Below the pieces are notes generated by a model. That model was not told where the DNA came from. It worked only from the letters and a program-made list of their open reading frames with translations, and made no database searches. A program made the translations under genes and the position numbers. Positions 17,932 to 26,305 of a stretch of 64,000 nt of DNA are shown one piece after another. This DNA comes from CBDIBC01 sp965276635 (GTDB taxonomy: Bacteria; Actinomycetota; Acidimicrobiia; Acidimicrobiales; Palsa-688), in contig CBDIBC010000005.1 in assembly GCA_965276635.1 (NCBI GenBank), forward strand, positions 1,178,001 through 1,242,000, read 5' to 3'. Each line of letters opens with the position of its first letter. Position 1 is the first letter of the stretch.

Positions 17932-19176
17932 CTAGAGCACGATCGACCGATCGCGGAGCTCGGCCACCTCGGCCGCCGTCATGCCGATCTCTCGCAAGAC
18001 CGCGTCGGTCTCGGCGCCGGCCTCGGGTGCGGGCGCGACGGTGGTCTCGAACCGGCTGAACCGGGCGGGCGGGCGGGGCTGGACGATGCGACCGAGCGTC
18101 GGATGACGGGCCTCTTCCAGCGCGCCGGGCGCCATTGCGGCGATGGTCTCGACCACGTCCTGGAGCGCCACCGCGGGCATGCACGGCACTCCGTGCGCTC
18201 GCATCAGCTCGATGACGCTGTCGGTCGGGAGGACGGCGAGCGCAGCCCCGACCTCACGCATGATCCGCCCGCCGTTGCGGAGCCTGTCGTCGAGGCTGGC
18301 CAGGGCCGGGTCCTCCAGGCGATCCTCGAGGCCGACAGCCGTAACCAGGGCCCGCCACTGCGCGTCGGTGACGGTTATCAGGGAGACGAACCCGTCCGCA
18401 GTCGCCGTGAGCCGAAAGCTGCCTGCGATGGGAGGAACCTCCGTGACCGGATCACGGCAGGTGTGGTTCATCATACCGTCGGGCCAGATCAGGCTCAGAG
18501 CCACGTCCAGCATGGATATCTCGACGTGGGTGCCCCGACCGCTGCGTCCTCGCCCGAAGAGTGCAGCCAGCACGGCCTCGGCCGCCACCAGGCCGGTGGC
18601 CTTGTCGACCACACCGTGGCGCACCAGGGTCGGATCGCCCCCCTTGGGCGCCTGCAGCGCGGCCATCCCGGACAGGGCCTGGACCACATGGTCGTAGGCC
18701 GGCATGGCCGCCAGTGGACCCTCTCGCCCGAAACCGTTTATGGAAAGGTAGACCAGCGACGGGAAACGGTCGCACAGCGCCTCGGGGCCCAGCCCGAACC
18801 GCTCCATGACCCCAGGCCGGAAGTTCTGCACGAAGACGTCGGTCCCCTCCACGAGGCGTAGCACGACCTCGGGGCCACCTGGCTGGCGGAGGTCGACCAC
18901 GACCGACCGCTTGGATCGGTTGAGGTTGGCGAAGTACGCGGAGAACCCGGCCCGTCCGGTGCCGACTCGACGGACGACCTCACCACCGGGCGGTTCGACC
19001 TTCACGACGTCGGCGCCCTGATCGGCGAGGATCATGGTGGCGTAGGGGCCGGTCATGTTGGCGCTGAGGTCGACGACCCTGAGCCCGGCCAGGGGGCCCG
19101 ATGCTCGCTCGGGGTGAACAGGCTCGGTCGCGGTGGACGGCGCTGCGGACCGATTCGATTTGCCCCCTTGCTCCAT
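17932..19176 (-). CDS. CaiB/BaiF (family III) CoA-transferase
   Basis: A 414-residue CoA-transferase. Seen: LAGLRVVDLSANMTGPYATMILADQGADVVKVEPPGG at the N-terminus, NRSKRSVVVDLRQPGG, QNFRPGVMERFGLGPE, and the catalytic Asp in VVDKATGLVAAEAVLAALF. These enzymes move CoA between carboxylic acids. ATG 19176 is chosen because GGGAGGG lies 7 bases before it; a longer frame to 19299 would run through the operator. First gene of operon B, about 55 bases downstream of the palindrome centre. Confidence 0.9.
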   Translation of the reverse strand: MEQGGKSNRSAAPSTATEPVHPERASGPLAGLRVVDLSANMTGPYATMILADQGADVVKVEPPGGEVVRRVGTGRAGFSAYFANLNRSKRSVVVDLRQPGGPEVVLRLVEGTDVFVQNFRPGVMERFGLGPEALCDRFPSLVYLSINGFGREGPLAAMPAYDHVVQALSGMAALQAPKGGDPTLVRHGVVDKATGLVAAEAVLAALFGRGRSGRGTHVEISMLDVALSLIWPDGMMNHTCRDPVTEVPPIAGSFRLTATADGFVSLITVTDAQWRALVTAVGLEDRLEDPALASLDDRLRNGGRIMREVGAALAVLPTDSVIELMRAHGVPCMPAVALQDVVETIAAMAPGALEEARHPTLGRIVQPRPPARFSRFETTVAPAPEAGAETDAVLREIGMTAAEVAELRDRSIVL

Positions 19177-19227
19177 CGCCGCCCTCCCCCGGAAGTCGTG
19201 AACTGTACGCCACAAGGTAGCACCCGA

Positions 19228-19239
19228 CCGACCGGTCGG
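19228..19239. promoter_or_regulatory. Palindromic operator B (CCGACCGGTCGG)
   Basis: A perfect 12-bp palindrome in the gap between the racemase stop (19300) and the start of the CoA-transferase (19176). Reading on the minus strand, the extended site GTCCGACCGGTCGGTCGG is the same as at 23924 and 27547, with identical direction relative to the gene it precedes. Confidence 0.8.
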
Positions 19240-19299
19240 ACGCCTCGGAGGTCGGCTCGGGCTCACGATCGGGATCGATCGGCAACCGGGGACCCGCAC

Positions 19300-20466
19300 C
19301 TACACGACGGCGCGACCCGCCCGGAGCGAGCGCCGCTGCGCCTCGTCGTAGCCGAGCTCGACGAGGATCTCATCGCTGTGCTGGCCGATCCCGGGGGGCG
19401 GTGACCGCACCGAAGGCGGCGTGCGACTGAACCGGGGCGCGGGAGCAGGCTGGAGAACGCCGGCGACGCTCATGAACGTCCCTCGATGGACGTTGTGGGC
19501 GCTGCCCGGTGCCTCGGCCATGGACAGCACCGGCGAGAAGCAGGCGTCGCTGTCGCCGAAGGCGCCGACCCAGTGCTCGAGCGTGTGGGCCGCGACGGCC
19601 CTGGCAACGGCCTGCCGCATGTCGGGCCAGCACGCTCGATCCAGGCGGTCGGGCCAGCGTCCCGGGTCGAGGCCGAGGATTCCCATGAGCCGCAGGTAGA
19701 AGCGCCGTTCCAGCGCGCCGACCGCGACCAGCCTCCCGTCGGCAGTCTCGTAGGTGTCATAGAAGGGCGCACCCGAGTCCAGGAGGTTCGTCCCCCGCCT
19801 GTCATCCCAACGTCCTTGGGCGCGCAGACCGTGGATGCTCGTGGTCAGCAGGGCGGCGCCGTCGACCATGGCGGCGTCGACGACCTGCCCCTCGCCGCTG
19901 GACGTCCGCTCGACCAGCGCGGACAGCACACCGACGAGGAGCAGCATGCCGCCTCCGCCGAAGTCCCCCACCAGGTTGAGCGGGGGAACCGGCCGCTGGC
20001 CTTCCCGCCCGATGTGGTGCAAGGCGCCGGCCGCGGCAAGGTAGTTGATGTCGTGCCCGACACGTCGCGCCAGCGGACCGTCCTGTCCCCAGCCGGTCAT
20101 GCGGGCGTAGACGAGTCGTGGGCTCTCGCCCCAGCACGGCTCCGGACCGAGGCCGAGCGCCTCCATCACCCCAGGCCGGAATCCCTCCAGGAGGACGTCC
20201 GCCGCCCGGACGAGGCGCAGCACGACGTCTCGCCCCTCGCCGCTCTTGAGGTCGACAGCAATCGAGCGCCGCCCCCGCCGGAGGGGATCGTGCGACGCCG
20301 ACGGCGCGACGTCGCCCGGGACGCGATCGACCGTCACCACGTCAGCACCCAGGTCAGCCAGCACCATGGCGGCGAACGGCACTGGACCCAAAGCAGCGAG
20401 CTCGACCACGCGCACGCCGGCGAGTGGCCCCGAGCCCTCGCCCGTCACCGCCACGTCTTCGTCCAT
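19300..20466 (-). CDS. Alpha-methylacyl-CoA racemase
   Basis: A 388-residue member of the CaiB fold that matches alpha-methylacyl-CoA racemase rather than a transferase. Seen: LAALGPVPFAAMVLADLGADVVTVDR, EGFRPGVMEALGLGP, LVYARMTGWGQDGPLA, then the three catalytic positions known from the Mycobacterium tuberculosis racemase: His in GHDINYLAAAGALH, Asp in LNLVGDFGGGGM and Glu in YDTYETADGRL. It interconverts 2R- and 2S-methyl acyl-CoA, needed before an S-specific dehydrogenase can act on methyl-branched chains. ATG 20466 overlaps the MaoC stop (TGATG). This is the best clue that the cluster degrades an isoprenoid or sterol-type acid. Confidence 0.92.
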   Translation of the reverse strand: MDEDVAVTGEGSGPLAGVRVVELAALGPVPFAAMVLADLGADVVTVDRVPGDVAPSASHDPLRRGRRSIAVDLKSGEGRDVVLRLVRAADVLLEGFRPGVMEALGLGPEPCWGESPRLVYARMTGWGQDGPLARRVGHDINYLAAAGALHHIGREGQRPVPPLNLVGDFGGGGMLLLVGVLSALVERTSSGEGQVVDAAMVDGAALLTTSIHGLRAQGRWDDRRGTNLLDSGAPFYDTYETADGRLVAVGALERRFYLRLMGILGLDPGRWPDRLDRACWPDMRQAVARAVAAHTLEHWVGAFGDSDACFSPVLSMAEAPGSAHNVHRGTFMSVAGVLQPAPAPRFSRTPPSVRSPPPGIGQHSDEILVELGYDEAQRRSLRAGRAVV

Positions 20467-20930
20467 CACTCGTCTATCTGGGGCCGTCGGCGCATCAGAG
20501 CCGAACGGCGGCAACGGGCGACCAGCTCGTCGCGCTGGTTCAGGCCTCGATGCTCGAGCTCGACGATCCCGGCACTCGGACGGGATGCGGAGGCCCGGCT
20601 CCCAACCACCTCGGTCTCCACATGGATCGTGTCTCCGTGGAACACCGGAGCGGGGAAGGTGATCTCGCCGAAGCCCAGGTTGGCGACGGTCGTACCGTGC
20701 GTCAGCTCCGGAACCGAGAGGCCGACGACCAGACCCAGTGTGAAGAGGCTGTTCACCAGGCGCTGGCCGAACTCGGTGTGGCTGGAGAACTCGGCGTCGA
20801 GGTGTAGCGGCTGGGGGTTCATGGTGAGGGTGCTGAACAGGACGTTGTCCGCTTCGGTCACCGTCCGGCGGATGGCGTGGCGCACGACGAGTCCCACGGT
20901 GAGCTCTTCGAACCAGCGCCCCGACGCCAT
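20466..20930 (-). CDS. MaoC family dehydratase
   Basis: A 154-residue single hot-dog domain. The hydratase-2-like segment is LFSTLTMNPQPLHLDAEFSSHTEFGQRLVNS near residues 32-62, where the usual Gly-Asp before Asn-Pro is replaced by Thr-Met, followed by TTVANLGFGEITFPAPVFHGDTI. It should hydrate an enoyl-CoA or act on a related thioester. The gene lies 2 bases after the enoyl-CoA hydratase stop and its own stop overlaps the racemase start, so operon A is tightly packed. Confidence 0.87.
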   Translation of the reverse strand: MASGRWFEELTVGLVVRHAIRRTVTEADNVLFSTLTMNPQPLHLDAEFSSHTEFGQRLVNSLFTLGLVVGLSVPELTHGTTVANLGFGEITFPAPVFHGDTIHVETEVVGSRASASRPSAGIVELEHRGLNQRDELVARCRRSALMRRRPQIDE

Positions 20931-20932
20931 CG

Positions 20933-21718
20933 CTATGGGTCGACGGTCCAGGCCGGTTCACGCTTCTCGGCGAAGGCTCGCGGACCCTCCAGGGCATCGG
21001 GATGAGCCCGATGAGCCACGATGGAGTCCCAGCCGGCCTGCAACGCGTCGGCCATGGGTAGCTCCACGGCCGCCCAGATGGCCCGCTTGGTCCGCTCCAC
21101 CGCCGTCGGGGATGCCTGCGCGGCTCGATCGGCGACCTCCAGCGTCCGGTCCAGCAAGTGATCGAGGGGGACCACCTCGTTCACCAGCCCGATGCGGAGC
21201 GCGTCGGCCGCACCGATGCGACCGGCGCGGCCGAGCGCGGCAAGGGCGAGCGCGTTGCCCACGCCGATGCGGTGGAGGAGCGAGATGGGCTCGAGGGCGC
21301 TGACCTGTCCGACCGACACATGGGGATCGACGAACGATGCCGTGTCGGCGGCCACCACGTAGTCGGCATCGGCCACGAAGTGCAGCCCCCCACCCGCACA
21401 GACGCCGTTGACGGCCACGATGGTCGGCAACCAGATGCCGTGGTTCAGCGCCGTCATCTTGGTCACCTCGTGGACGTTGTTCGAGGTCTGGGGCCGGAAG
21501 CCCCCCCGCGCCTCGACCTGCTTGAGGTCCATGCCGACACAGAAGCCCCGCCCGGTGCCGGTCACCACGACAGCGCGGAGCTCCGGCCGGCGCTTCACCT
21601 CGGCCCACGCCGCCTGGAGGTGCCGGTGGGCGGCATCGTCCATCGCGTTCAGGCTCTCGGGCCGGTTCAAGGTCACGATGGCGATCCGCTCCCGGACCTC
21701 GAGCTCGACCTCAGACAC
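20933..21718 (-). CDS. Enoyl-CoA hydratase/isomerase (crotonase) family protein
   Basis: A 261-residue crotonase. The start LEVRERIAIVTLNRPESLNAMD, the oxyanion-hole strand AVVVTGTGRGFCVGMDLK, and VAVNGVCAGGGLHFVADADYVVAADTASFVDPHVSVGQV are all typical; a Glu follows in SALEPISLLHRIG. In the canonical hydratase two Glu are used; only one is clear here, so isomerase or hydrolase activity is possible. Start GTG 21718 follows AGGAG by 9 bases. Middle gene of operon A. Confidence 0.9.
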   Translation of the reverse strand: MSEVELEVRERIAIVTLNRPESLNAMDDAAHRHLQAAWAEVKRRPELRAVVVTGTGRGFCVGMDLKQVEARGGFRPQTSNNVHEVTKMTALNHGIWLPTIVAVNGVCAGGGLHFVADADYVVAADTASFVDPHVSVGQVSALEPISLLHRIGVGNALALAALGRAGRIGAADALRIGLVNEVVPLDHLLDRTLEVADRAAQASPTAVERTKRAIWAAVELPMADALQAGWDSIVAHRAHPDALEGPRAFAEKREPAWTVDP

Positions 21719-21751
21719 GGGCGCTGCTCCTCTCGTTCGTCCTGGCTGGCG

Positions 21752-22873
21752 TCATGGCCGCGGCAGCCCGAGGATCCGCTGGGCGACGATGTTCCGCTGT
21801 ATCTGCTCGGCACCCCCGTAGATGCTGGCGGCACGGGAGAAGAGGTACCGCTGACCCACACCCTCGTCGATTCCAGTGTGGGATGCCGCGCCGGCCGCGT
21901 CGAGCTCGAGGCCTCCCAGCGCCTGCTCGGCTCGGATCATGAGCAACTTGTCGATCGACGAGTGCGGGCCGGGCGCCGCTCCCTTGGCGCGCCGCGACAG
22001 GCTCTCCGTCAGTCGGAGTCGGCAGGCCTCCGAGGCCACGTAGCACCGAGCGAGTGCCATCCGGCGATCGTCGTCTCCCACAGTCGCCTGGTCGAGCTTG
22101 GTCAGCAGTGCTCGCCACGACGCCACCATGCCGAGCTCGGACGGCCCCCGCTCGTAAGCCAGGACCGTCGTCGCCAAGGGCCAGCCGTCGCCCTCGGCTC
22201 CGAGACGGTTGGCCTCGGCCACGAGCGCGTCGTCGAAGAACACCTCGCAGAACCGCTCACCGCCCCAGGCCTGACGGAACGGGCGCACCGTCACCCCAGG
22301 GGTGCTCATGGGCACGATCAGGCACGAGATCCCCTTGTGCCGGGGCACGCTGCGGTCGGTCCTGGCCAGCAGCAGGCACCATTCGGCGAACTGGGCACCG
22401 CTCGTCCACAGCTTCTGGCCGTTGATGCGGTAGACGTCGCCGTCGCGCTGGGCGAACGTGCTGAGGGCGGCCAGGTCGGAGCCGGCCCCGGGCTCGCTGA
22501 AGCCCTGGCACCACTGGGTGTCACCCTTGAGCAGGGGGACCAGGTGCTCCTGGCGTTGCTCCTCGGTGCCGTAGGCCAAGATGGCCCGGCCCAGCCAACC
22601 GAGCGGTCCGGCGGGATTGGGGATGCTCGCCGTCCCGAGCTCCTCGTTGATGATTGTCTCGTGCAGCGGGCTGAGGTCACGACCTCCGTACGCCGCCGGC
22701 CAGCTGACTCCGAGCCAACCACCCTCGTAAAGGGTGCGGCGCCACGCGGCGCGGAACTCGTGCTCCTTCAGCGTGTCCCCGGGATCGGGCTCGGGCCCCG
22801 GATCGTGGATCGTGAGCCATGACCGGAACTCGGCCCGGAACATCGCTTCTTCAGGGCTGTCGTCGTAGTCCAC
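21752..22873 (-). CDS. Acyl-CoA dehydrogenase, probable alpha subunit of a heteromeric pair
   Basis: A 373-residue dehydrogenase: WCQGFSEPGAGSDLAALSTFAQRDGD near residue 125, RINGQKLWTSGAQFAEWCLLLART, AWGGERFCEVFFDD, and VLAYERGPSELG carrying the Glu used as base in actinobacterial alpha2beta2 dehydrogenases. The C-terminus IYGGAEQIQRNIVAQRILGLPR lacks the Glu of the homotetrameric class. It begins 10 bases after the next dehydrogenase gene (22884-23888), and the two probably form one enzyme, as known for the FadE pairs of sterol side-chain degradation. Confidence 0.88.
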   Translation of the reverse strand: MDYDDSPEEAMFRAEFRSWLTIHDPGPEPDPGDTLKEHEFRAAWRRTLYEGGWLGVSWPAAYGGRDLSPLHETIINEELGTASIPNPAGPLGWLGRAILAYGTEEQRQEHLVPLLKGDTQWCQGFSEPGAGSDLAALSTFAQRDGDVYRINGQKLWTSGAQFAEWCLLLARTDRSVPRHKGISCLIVPMSTPGVTVRPFRQAWGGERFCEVFFDDALVAEANRLGAEGDGWPLATTVLAYERGPSELGMVASWRALLTKLDQATVGDDDRRMALARCYVASEACRLRLTESLSRRAKGAAPGPHSSIDKLLMIRAEQALGGLELDAAGAASHTGIDEGVGQRYLFSRAASIYGGAEQIQRNIVAQRILGLPRP

Positions 22874-22883
22874 TGATCCCCGA

Positions 22884-23888
22884 TCAGGCGGTGAGGGCGT
22901 GAAGGTGGGCGAGCTCGTCGCCGAGCACGTGCCGGTCCGCCATGGCGCGCCGCAGGTACAGATGGGCCGAGCAGTCCCATGTCATCCCCATCCCCCCGTG
23001 AACCTGGATGGCCGCTTCGCAGACGGTCCTGGCCGCCTCGGCGCAGTAGGCCTTGGCCGTATGGGCGGCTCGCACCGACTCGGCGGCATCGCGGTGCTCG
23101 AGTGCCCATGCCGCGAAGCGGGTCACGCTCCTGGCCCCTTCCAGGGACGTGCGCGATTCGGCGAGCAGGTGCTGGACAGCCTGGAAGGAGCCGATCGGCA
23201 CGCCGAACTGCTCGCGGGCCTTGACGTGCTCGACGGCGGCCTGCAGGGCGCCGTCCATCACGCCCACGGCATCCGCGGCCAAACCGGTCCAGGCTCGTGC
23301 GCTCCAGGCTTCGAGGGCCTGCGGGGAGACTCGACCACCGGGCGGCTCCATGTCCGCCGATGCGTCGAGGTGCACGGCACGCAGGCACCGCGTCTGGTCG
23401 AAGCCCTGGAGCCGGTCGCCGAGCTGGACGAGGACGATCTCGTCGCCATGGCGGGCCAGCGCGGCGGCGGCGCCGCCGGCATCCCAGGCCACGGCCTCGG
23501 CATCGGTGACGTCCGCCAGGTGCTGGAGCCCCGGGTCGAGCGCGACGGCCAGGCGACGCTCGCCGGCGACGAGGGGAGCGAGCGCCTCTGCTGTCGAACC
23601 GGCACACACCAGGAGCTGCATGGCGAGGACGGTGCTGCCCAGGAACGGGGCTGGCGCCAGGGCCCGGCCGAAGGCTTCGGCGACGATCGCCACGTCGACG
23701 AAGGTGCCGATCCCCCCCAGATCGGCCGGCACCCCCAGCCCGAGAAGGTCGGCGTCGGCGACCAGGCGCCAGAGGCGCCGATCATCGAGCTCCAGGAGGT
23801 CCTTCACCGAGCCGGGGACCGACTTGTCGAGCAGGGCAACGACCGTCTCCTCGAGGAGAGCCTCTTCGCCGTTGAGCAATGCATCCAC
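22884..23888 (-). CDS. Acyl-CoA dehydrogenase, probable beta subunit
   Basis: A 334-residue short dehydrogenase. The N-terminal segment LGVPADLGGIGTFVDVAIVAEAFGRALAPAPFLGS and C-terminal AREQFGVPIGSFQAVQHLLAE, IQVHGGMGMTWDCSAHLYLRRA are family-typical, but the central FAD/substrate block is degenerate and no catalytic Glu is recognisable. This pattern is expected for the non-catalytic partner in an alpha2beta2 enzyme with the following gene. GTG 23888 is preceded by GGAGGGG; GTG 23912 is an alternative. First gene of operon A, about 40 bases from the palindrome. Confidence 0.83.
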   Translation of the reverse strand: MDALLNGEEALLEETVVALLDKSVPGSVKDLLELDDRRLWRLVADADLLGLGVPADLGGIGTFVDVAIVAEAFGRALAPAPFLGSTVLAMQLLVCAGSTAEALAPLVAGERRLAVALDPGLQHLADVTDAEAVAWDAGGAAAALARHGDEIVLVQLGDRLQGFDQTRCLRAVHLDASADMEPPGGRVSPQALEAWSARAWTGLAADAVGVMDGALQAAVEHVKAREQFGVPIGSFQAVQHLLAESRTSLEGARSVTRFAAWALEHRDAAESVRAAHTAKAYCAEAARTVCEAAIQVHGGMGMTWDCSAHLYLRRAMADRHVLGDELAHLHALTA

Positions 23889-23923
23889 GTCGCGGACCCC
23901 TCCCTCCGTCACCCCTGATCCGT

Positions 23924-23935
23924 CCGACCGGTCGG
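23924..23935. promoter_or_regulatory. Palindromic operator A (CCGACCGGTCGG)
   Basis: A perfect palindrome inside the 70-bp gap between the stop of the fused CoA-transferase (23959) and the start of operon A (23888). The extended sequence GTCCGACCGGTCGGTCGG matches the sites at 27547 and, on the other strand, 19228. Confidence 0.8.
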
Positions 23936-23958
23936 TCGGACGACCCGGGCTGTCGAAT

Positions 23959-26250
23959 CTAACCACGCGTCGCGGTGGCGTCAACCAAACCGAAGGGATC
24001 CTGGCTGCCCCGCGCCGCAAGCATCTCGGTCAGCTCCCCGAGCAGCGGGGCTGCCGTCAGCGGGAACGCCCCCTCCCCGATCGCCTGCCACGGGAGCCCG
24101 AGCACTCGTCGAGCGCCCCACTCGGGATGCACCACCTCACCGAAGAACCCCCGAGCAGCCAGGTCCTGGTCGTTCACCAGGTCAGGGGCGGACAGCACGG
24201 GTGAGGCGGCCACACCGGCCGCCTGCAACCCCTCGGTCAACGCCCCGGCGTCGAGATCGGACAGCAGGTCGACCAGGCAGTCGTCGAGGGCTGCGTGGTG
24301 GAGCCAGCGGCTCTCCCCGGTGGCGAACTCGGCTCGACCGAGCGCGGGCGGCTCACCCAGGACGGCTCGCAGGGCCACCCAACCGGCGTCGCCGTCGACC
24401 GAGATGGCGATCCAGCGGTCGCCGCCCACCTGGTACACACCACCCGGTGCGTACGGCGCCTGCCGGTTCGACCCGTCGTCGGGGTCGCCTCCGAGCCCGG
24501 CATCGTGGGCAGCCAGGTACTCGTTGAAGCGGCCGGCCACCAGCTCGGCCATGGAGAAGTCGACGGCCGCGCCGCGGTCGCGATCGCTGCTCACCGCCCA
24601 GGCCGCCGCCACCGTGGCCAGCGCGTAACCGGTGATCAGATCAGCCCAGGCCATGTCGAAGGTGACGGCCCCCCCGTCGGGGGTCCTCGTCAGGTACACC
24701 AGCCCGCAGGAGGTGTGCAGGTTGTAGGCGTACGTCCGGTACCTGGACAGCGGCCCGGTGTGGCCATAGCCCGACGAGCTGAGGGCCAGCATGTGCGGGT
24801 GCTCCCGGTTCAGCCTGGCGGCATCCAGTCCCAGTCGGGTGGCGCGGCTCGGGCCCAGGTTCTCGATGACGACGTCGCTGTTCCCGAGGAGGTCGTCGAC
24901 GGCCGTCCGGTCCTGCTCGAGGTCGATGGTCAGACTGCGCTTCGAATGGTTCATCAAGGCGAAGTAGGCGGCACGGTTCAGGCCCGCGGTCCCGTCGACG
25001 TACGGTCCGCGCCGGCGGTACATGTCCATCCGCTGGGGATCCTCCACCTTGATGACACTGGCGCCCATGGCGCCGAGCAGGGCACTCGCCAGCGGCGCGG
25101 CGAGGACGTGGCCCACCTCGAGCACGCGGAGATGTTGGAGACTGTGCGGCCCACCCGCGGCGCGCGTCGCGGCCGCGGCCGGCTCGGTGACGACGAACGG
25201 CGCGCCGACAGATCGGAGGTGGGCGCCTTCGACGTCCGCCGTACGGACCGCATGGCGCGTGGCGAACTGCTCCAGGTTGAGCAGCTCCGACATGGTGTAC
25301 ATCGCCGTGGCGGGAACCCCTTCGGCCTGGAGGCGGCGCTCGCAGTCCATCTTGGTCAGCTTCCCGATGAGGGGGACGAGCGCGGCGTCGATGTCGTCGG
25401 CTCGCTCGATGCGATCGTTCGCCGTGGCGTAGGTGATCGCCCACGACGGCTGATCCAGGGCGCGGATCAGTCCCTGCCACTGGTGGTCCTCCATGGCCGA
25501 GATGCGGATCAGTCCGTCGCTGGTTTCGAAGTTTCCGGCCGGGGCCCCGTAGCGCCGGGCCCCGCTGGCTCCGCTGCAGTTCAACAGGGCGAGGCCGCAG
25601 GCCAGCACCGGGCCCGTGGCGATCCCGGCCTCTTGGGCCGAGAGATCGAGGTGCACCGCAGCATCACGGCGGCGGGCCAGGTCCACCGCGTGGCAGGCGG
25701 CCAGCGCCGCGGCATGGCCGGCGGCGATGAGGCCCTGGTTCCCGGCCAACCGGATCGGGCGCCCCGTACGCGGATCGCGAACGGTGTGCAGGAGACCACA
25801 TGCAGCCGAGACGGTCAGCTCGGAGCCTCGCCAGTCACCACGGCGACCCTGCAGGCCGTGGGGGGTGATGGTCACCCACGCGCCGGCCCGCCGACCCTGG
25901 ACCAGGCGCAGGTAGTCGAGGCTCGGCCAGGGCAAACTGGCCGGCGCGCCCCCGACCCGGTCGCAGACCACGATGTCAAACGCGTCGAAGGCGTCGATGG
26001 ATGCGAACGACTCGCACTCCAGGATCGTCTTGCCCTCGTCGAGGAGCATGGACAGCACCGACCGACCATCCGGCCCGTCAGCCCGCGGCTCCAGCCGGCG
26101 CAGGAGCGAACCGGGCTCGGGCACCGTGGAGACGCTGGCGCCGAGCGACCGCAACACCGACGTCGCCGTCGCCCCGGCCACATGATCGCCCAGCTCCAAG
26201 ACCCGCAGACCCCGCAGGAAGGTCGCGCCCATCTCCGAGTCGTCGTGCAC
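23959..26250 (-). CDS. Fused double CaiB/BaiF CoA-transferase, N-terminal half lacking the catalytic Asp
   Basis: A 763-residue protein made of two CaiB-type halves. The second (about 395-760) begins LRVLEVGHVLAAPLASALLGAMGASVIKVEDP, continues NHSKRSLTIDLEQD and carries the catalytic Asp in FDMAWADLITGYALATVAAAWAV. The first (about 13-370) begins LRVLELGDHVAGATATSVLRSLGASVSTV; the aligned segment reads RLAGNQGLIAAGHAAALAACHAV with Gly where the Asp should be, so this half is probably inactive. Start GTG 26250 follows AAGGAGG by 8 bases. Second gene of operon D, 55 bases after the thiolase. Known relatives of double length exist among sterol/bile-acid CoA-transferases; the substrate here is unknown. 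Confidence 0.87.
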   Translation of the reverse strand: MHDDSEMGATFLRGLRVLELGDHVAGATATSVLRSLGASVSTVPEPGSLLRRLEPRADGPDGRSVLSMLLDEGKTILECESFASIDAFDAFDIVVCDRVGGAPASLPWPSLDYLRLVQGRRAGAWVTITPHGLQGRRGDWRGSELTVSAACGLLHTVRDPRTGRPIRLAGNQGLIAAGHAAALAACHAVDLARRRDAAVHLDLSAQEAGIATGPVLACGLALLNCSGASGARRYGAPAGNFETSDGLIRISAMEDHQWQGLIRALDQPSWAITYATANDRIERADDIDAALVPLIGKLTKMDCERRLQAEGVPATAMYTMSELLNLEQFATRHAVRTADVEGAHLRSVGAPFVVTEPAAAATRAAGGPHSLQHLRVLEVGHVLAAPLASALLGAMGASVIKVEDPQRMDMYRRRGPYVDGTAGLNRAAYFALMNHSKRSLTIDLEQDRTAVDDLLGNSDVVIENLGPSRATRLGLDAARLNREHPHMLALSSSGYGHTGPLSRYRTYAYNLHTSCGLVYLTRTPDGGAVTFDMAWADLITGYALATVAAAWAVSSDRDRGAAVDFSMAELVAGRFNEYLAAHDAGLGGDPDDGSNRQAPYAPGGVYQVGGDRWIAISVDGDAGWVALRAVLGEPPALGRAEFATGESRWLHHAALDDCLVDLLSDLDAGALTEGLQAAGVAASPVLSAPDLVNDQDLAARGFFGEVVHPEWGARRVLGLPWQAIGEGAFPLTAAPLLGELTEMLAARGSQDPFGLVDATATRG

Positions 26251-26305
26251 AGCAGCAGCCTCCTTGGTCCAGCAGCGCTTCTCGGGCGTCTCGGCTAGGG
26301 GGCCG

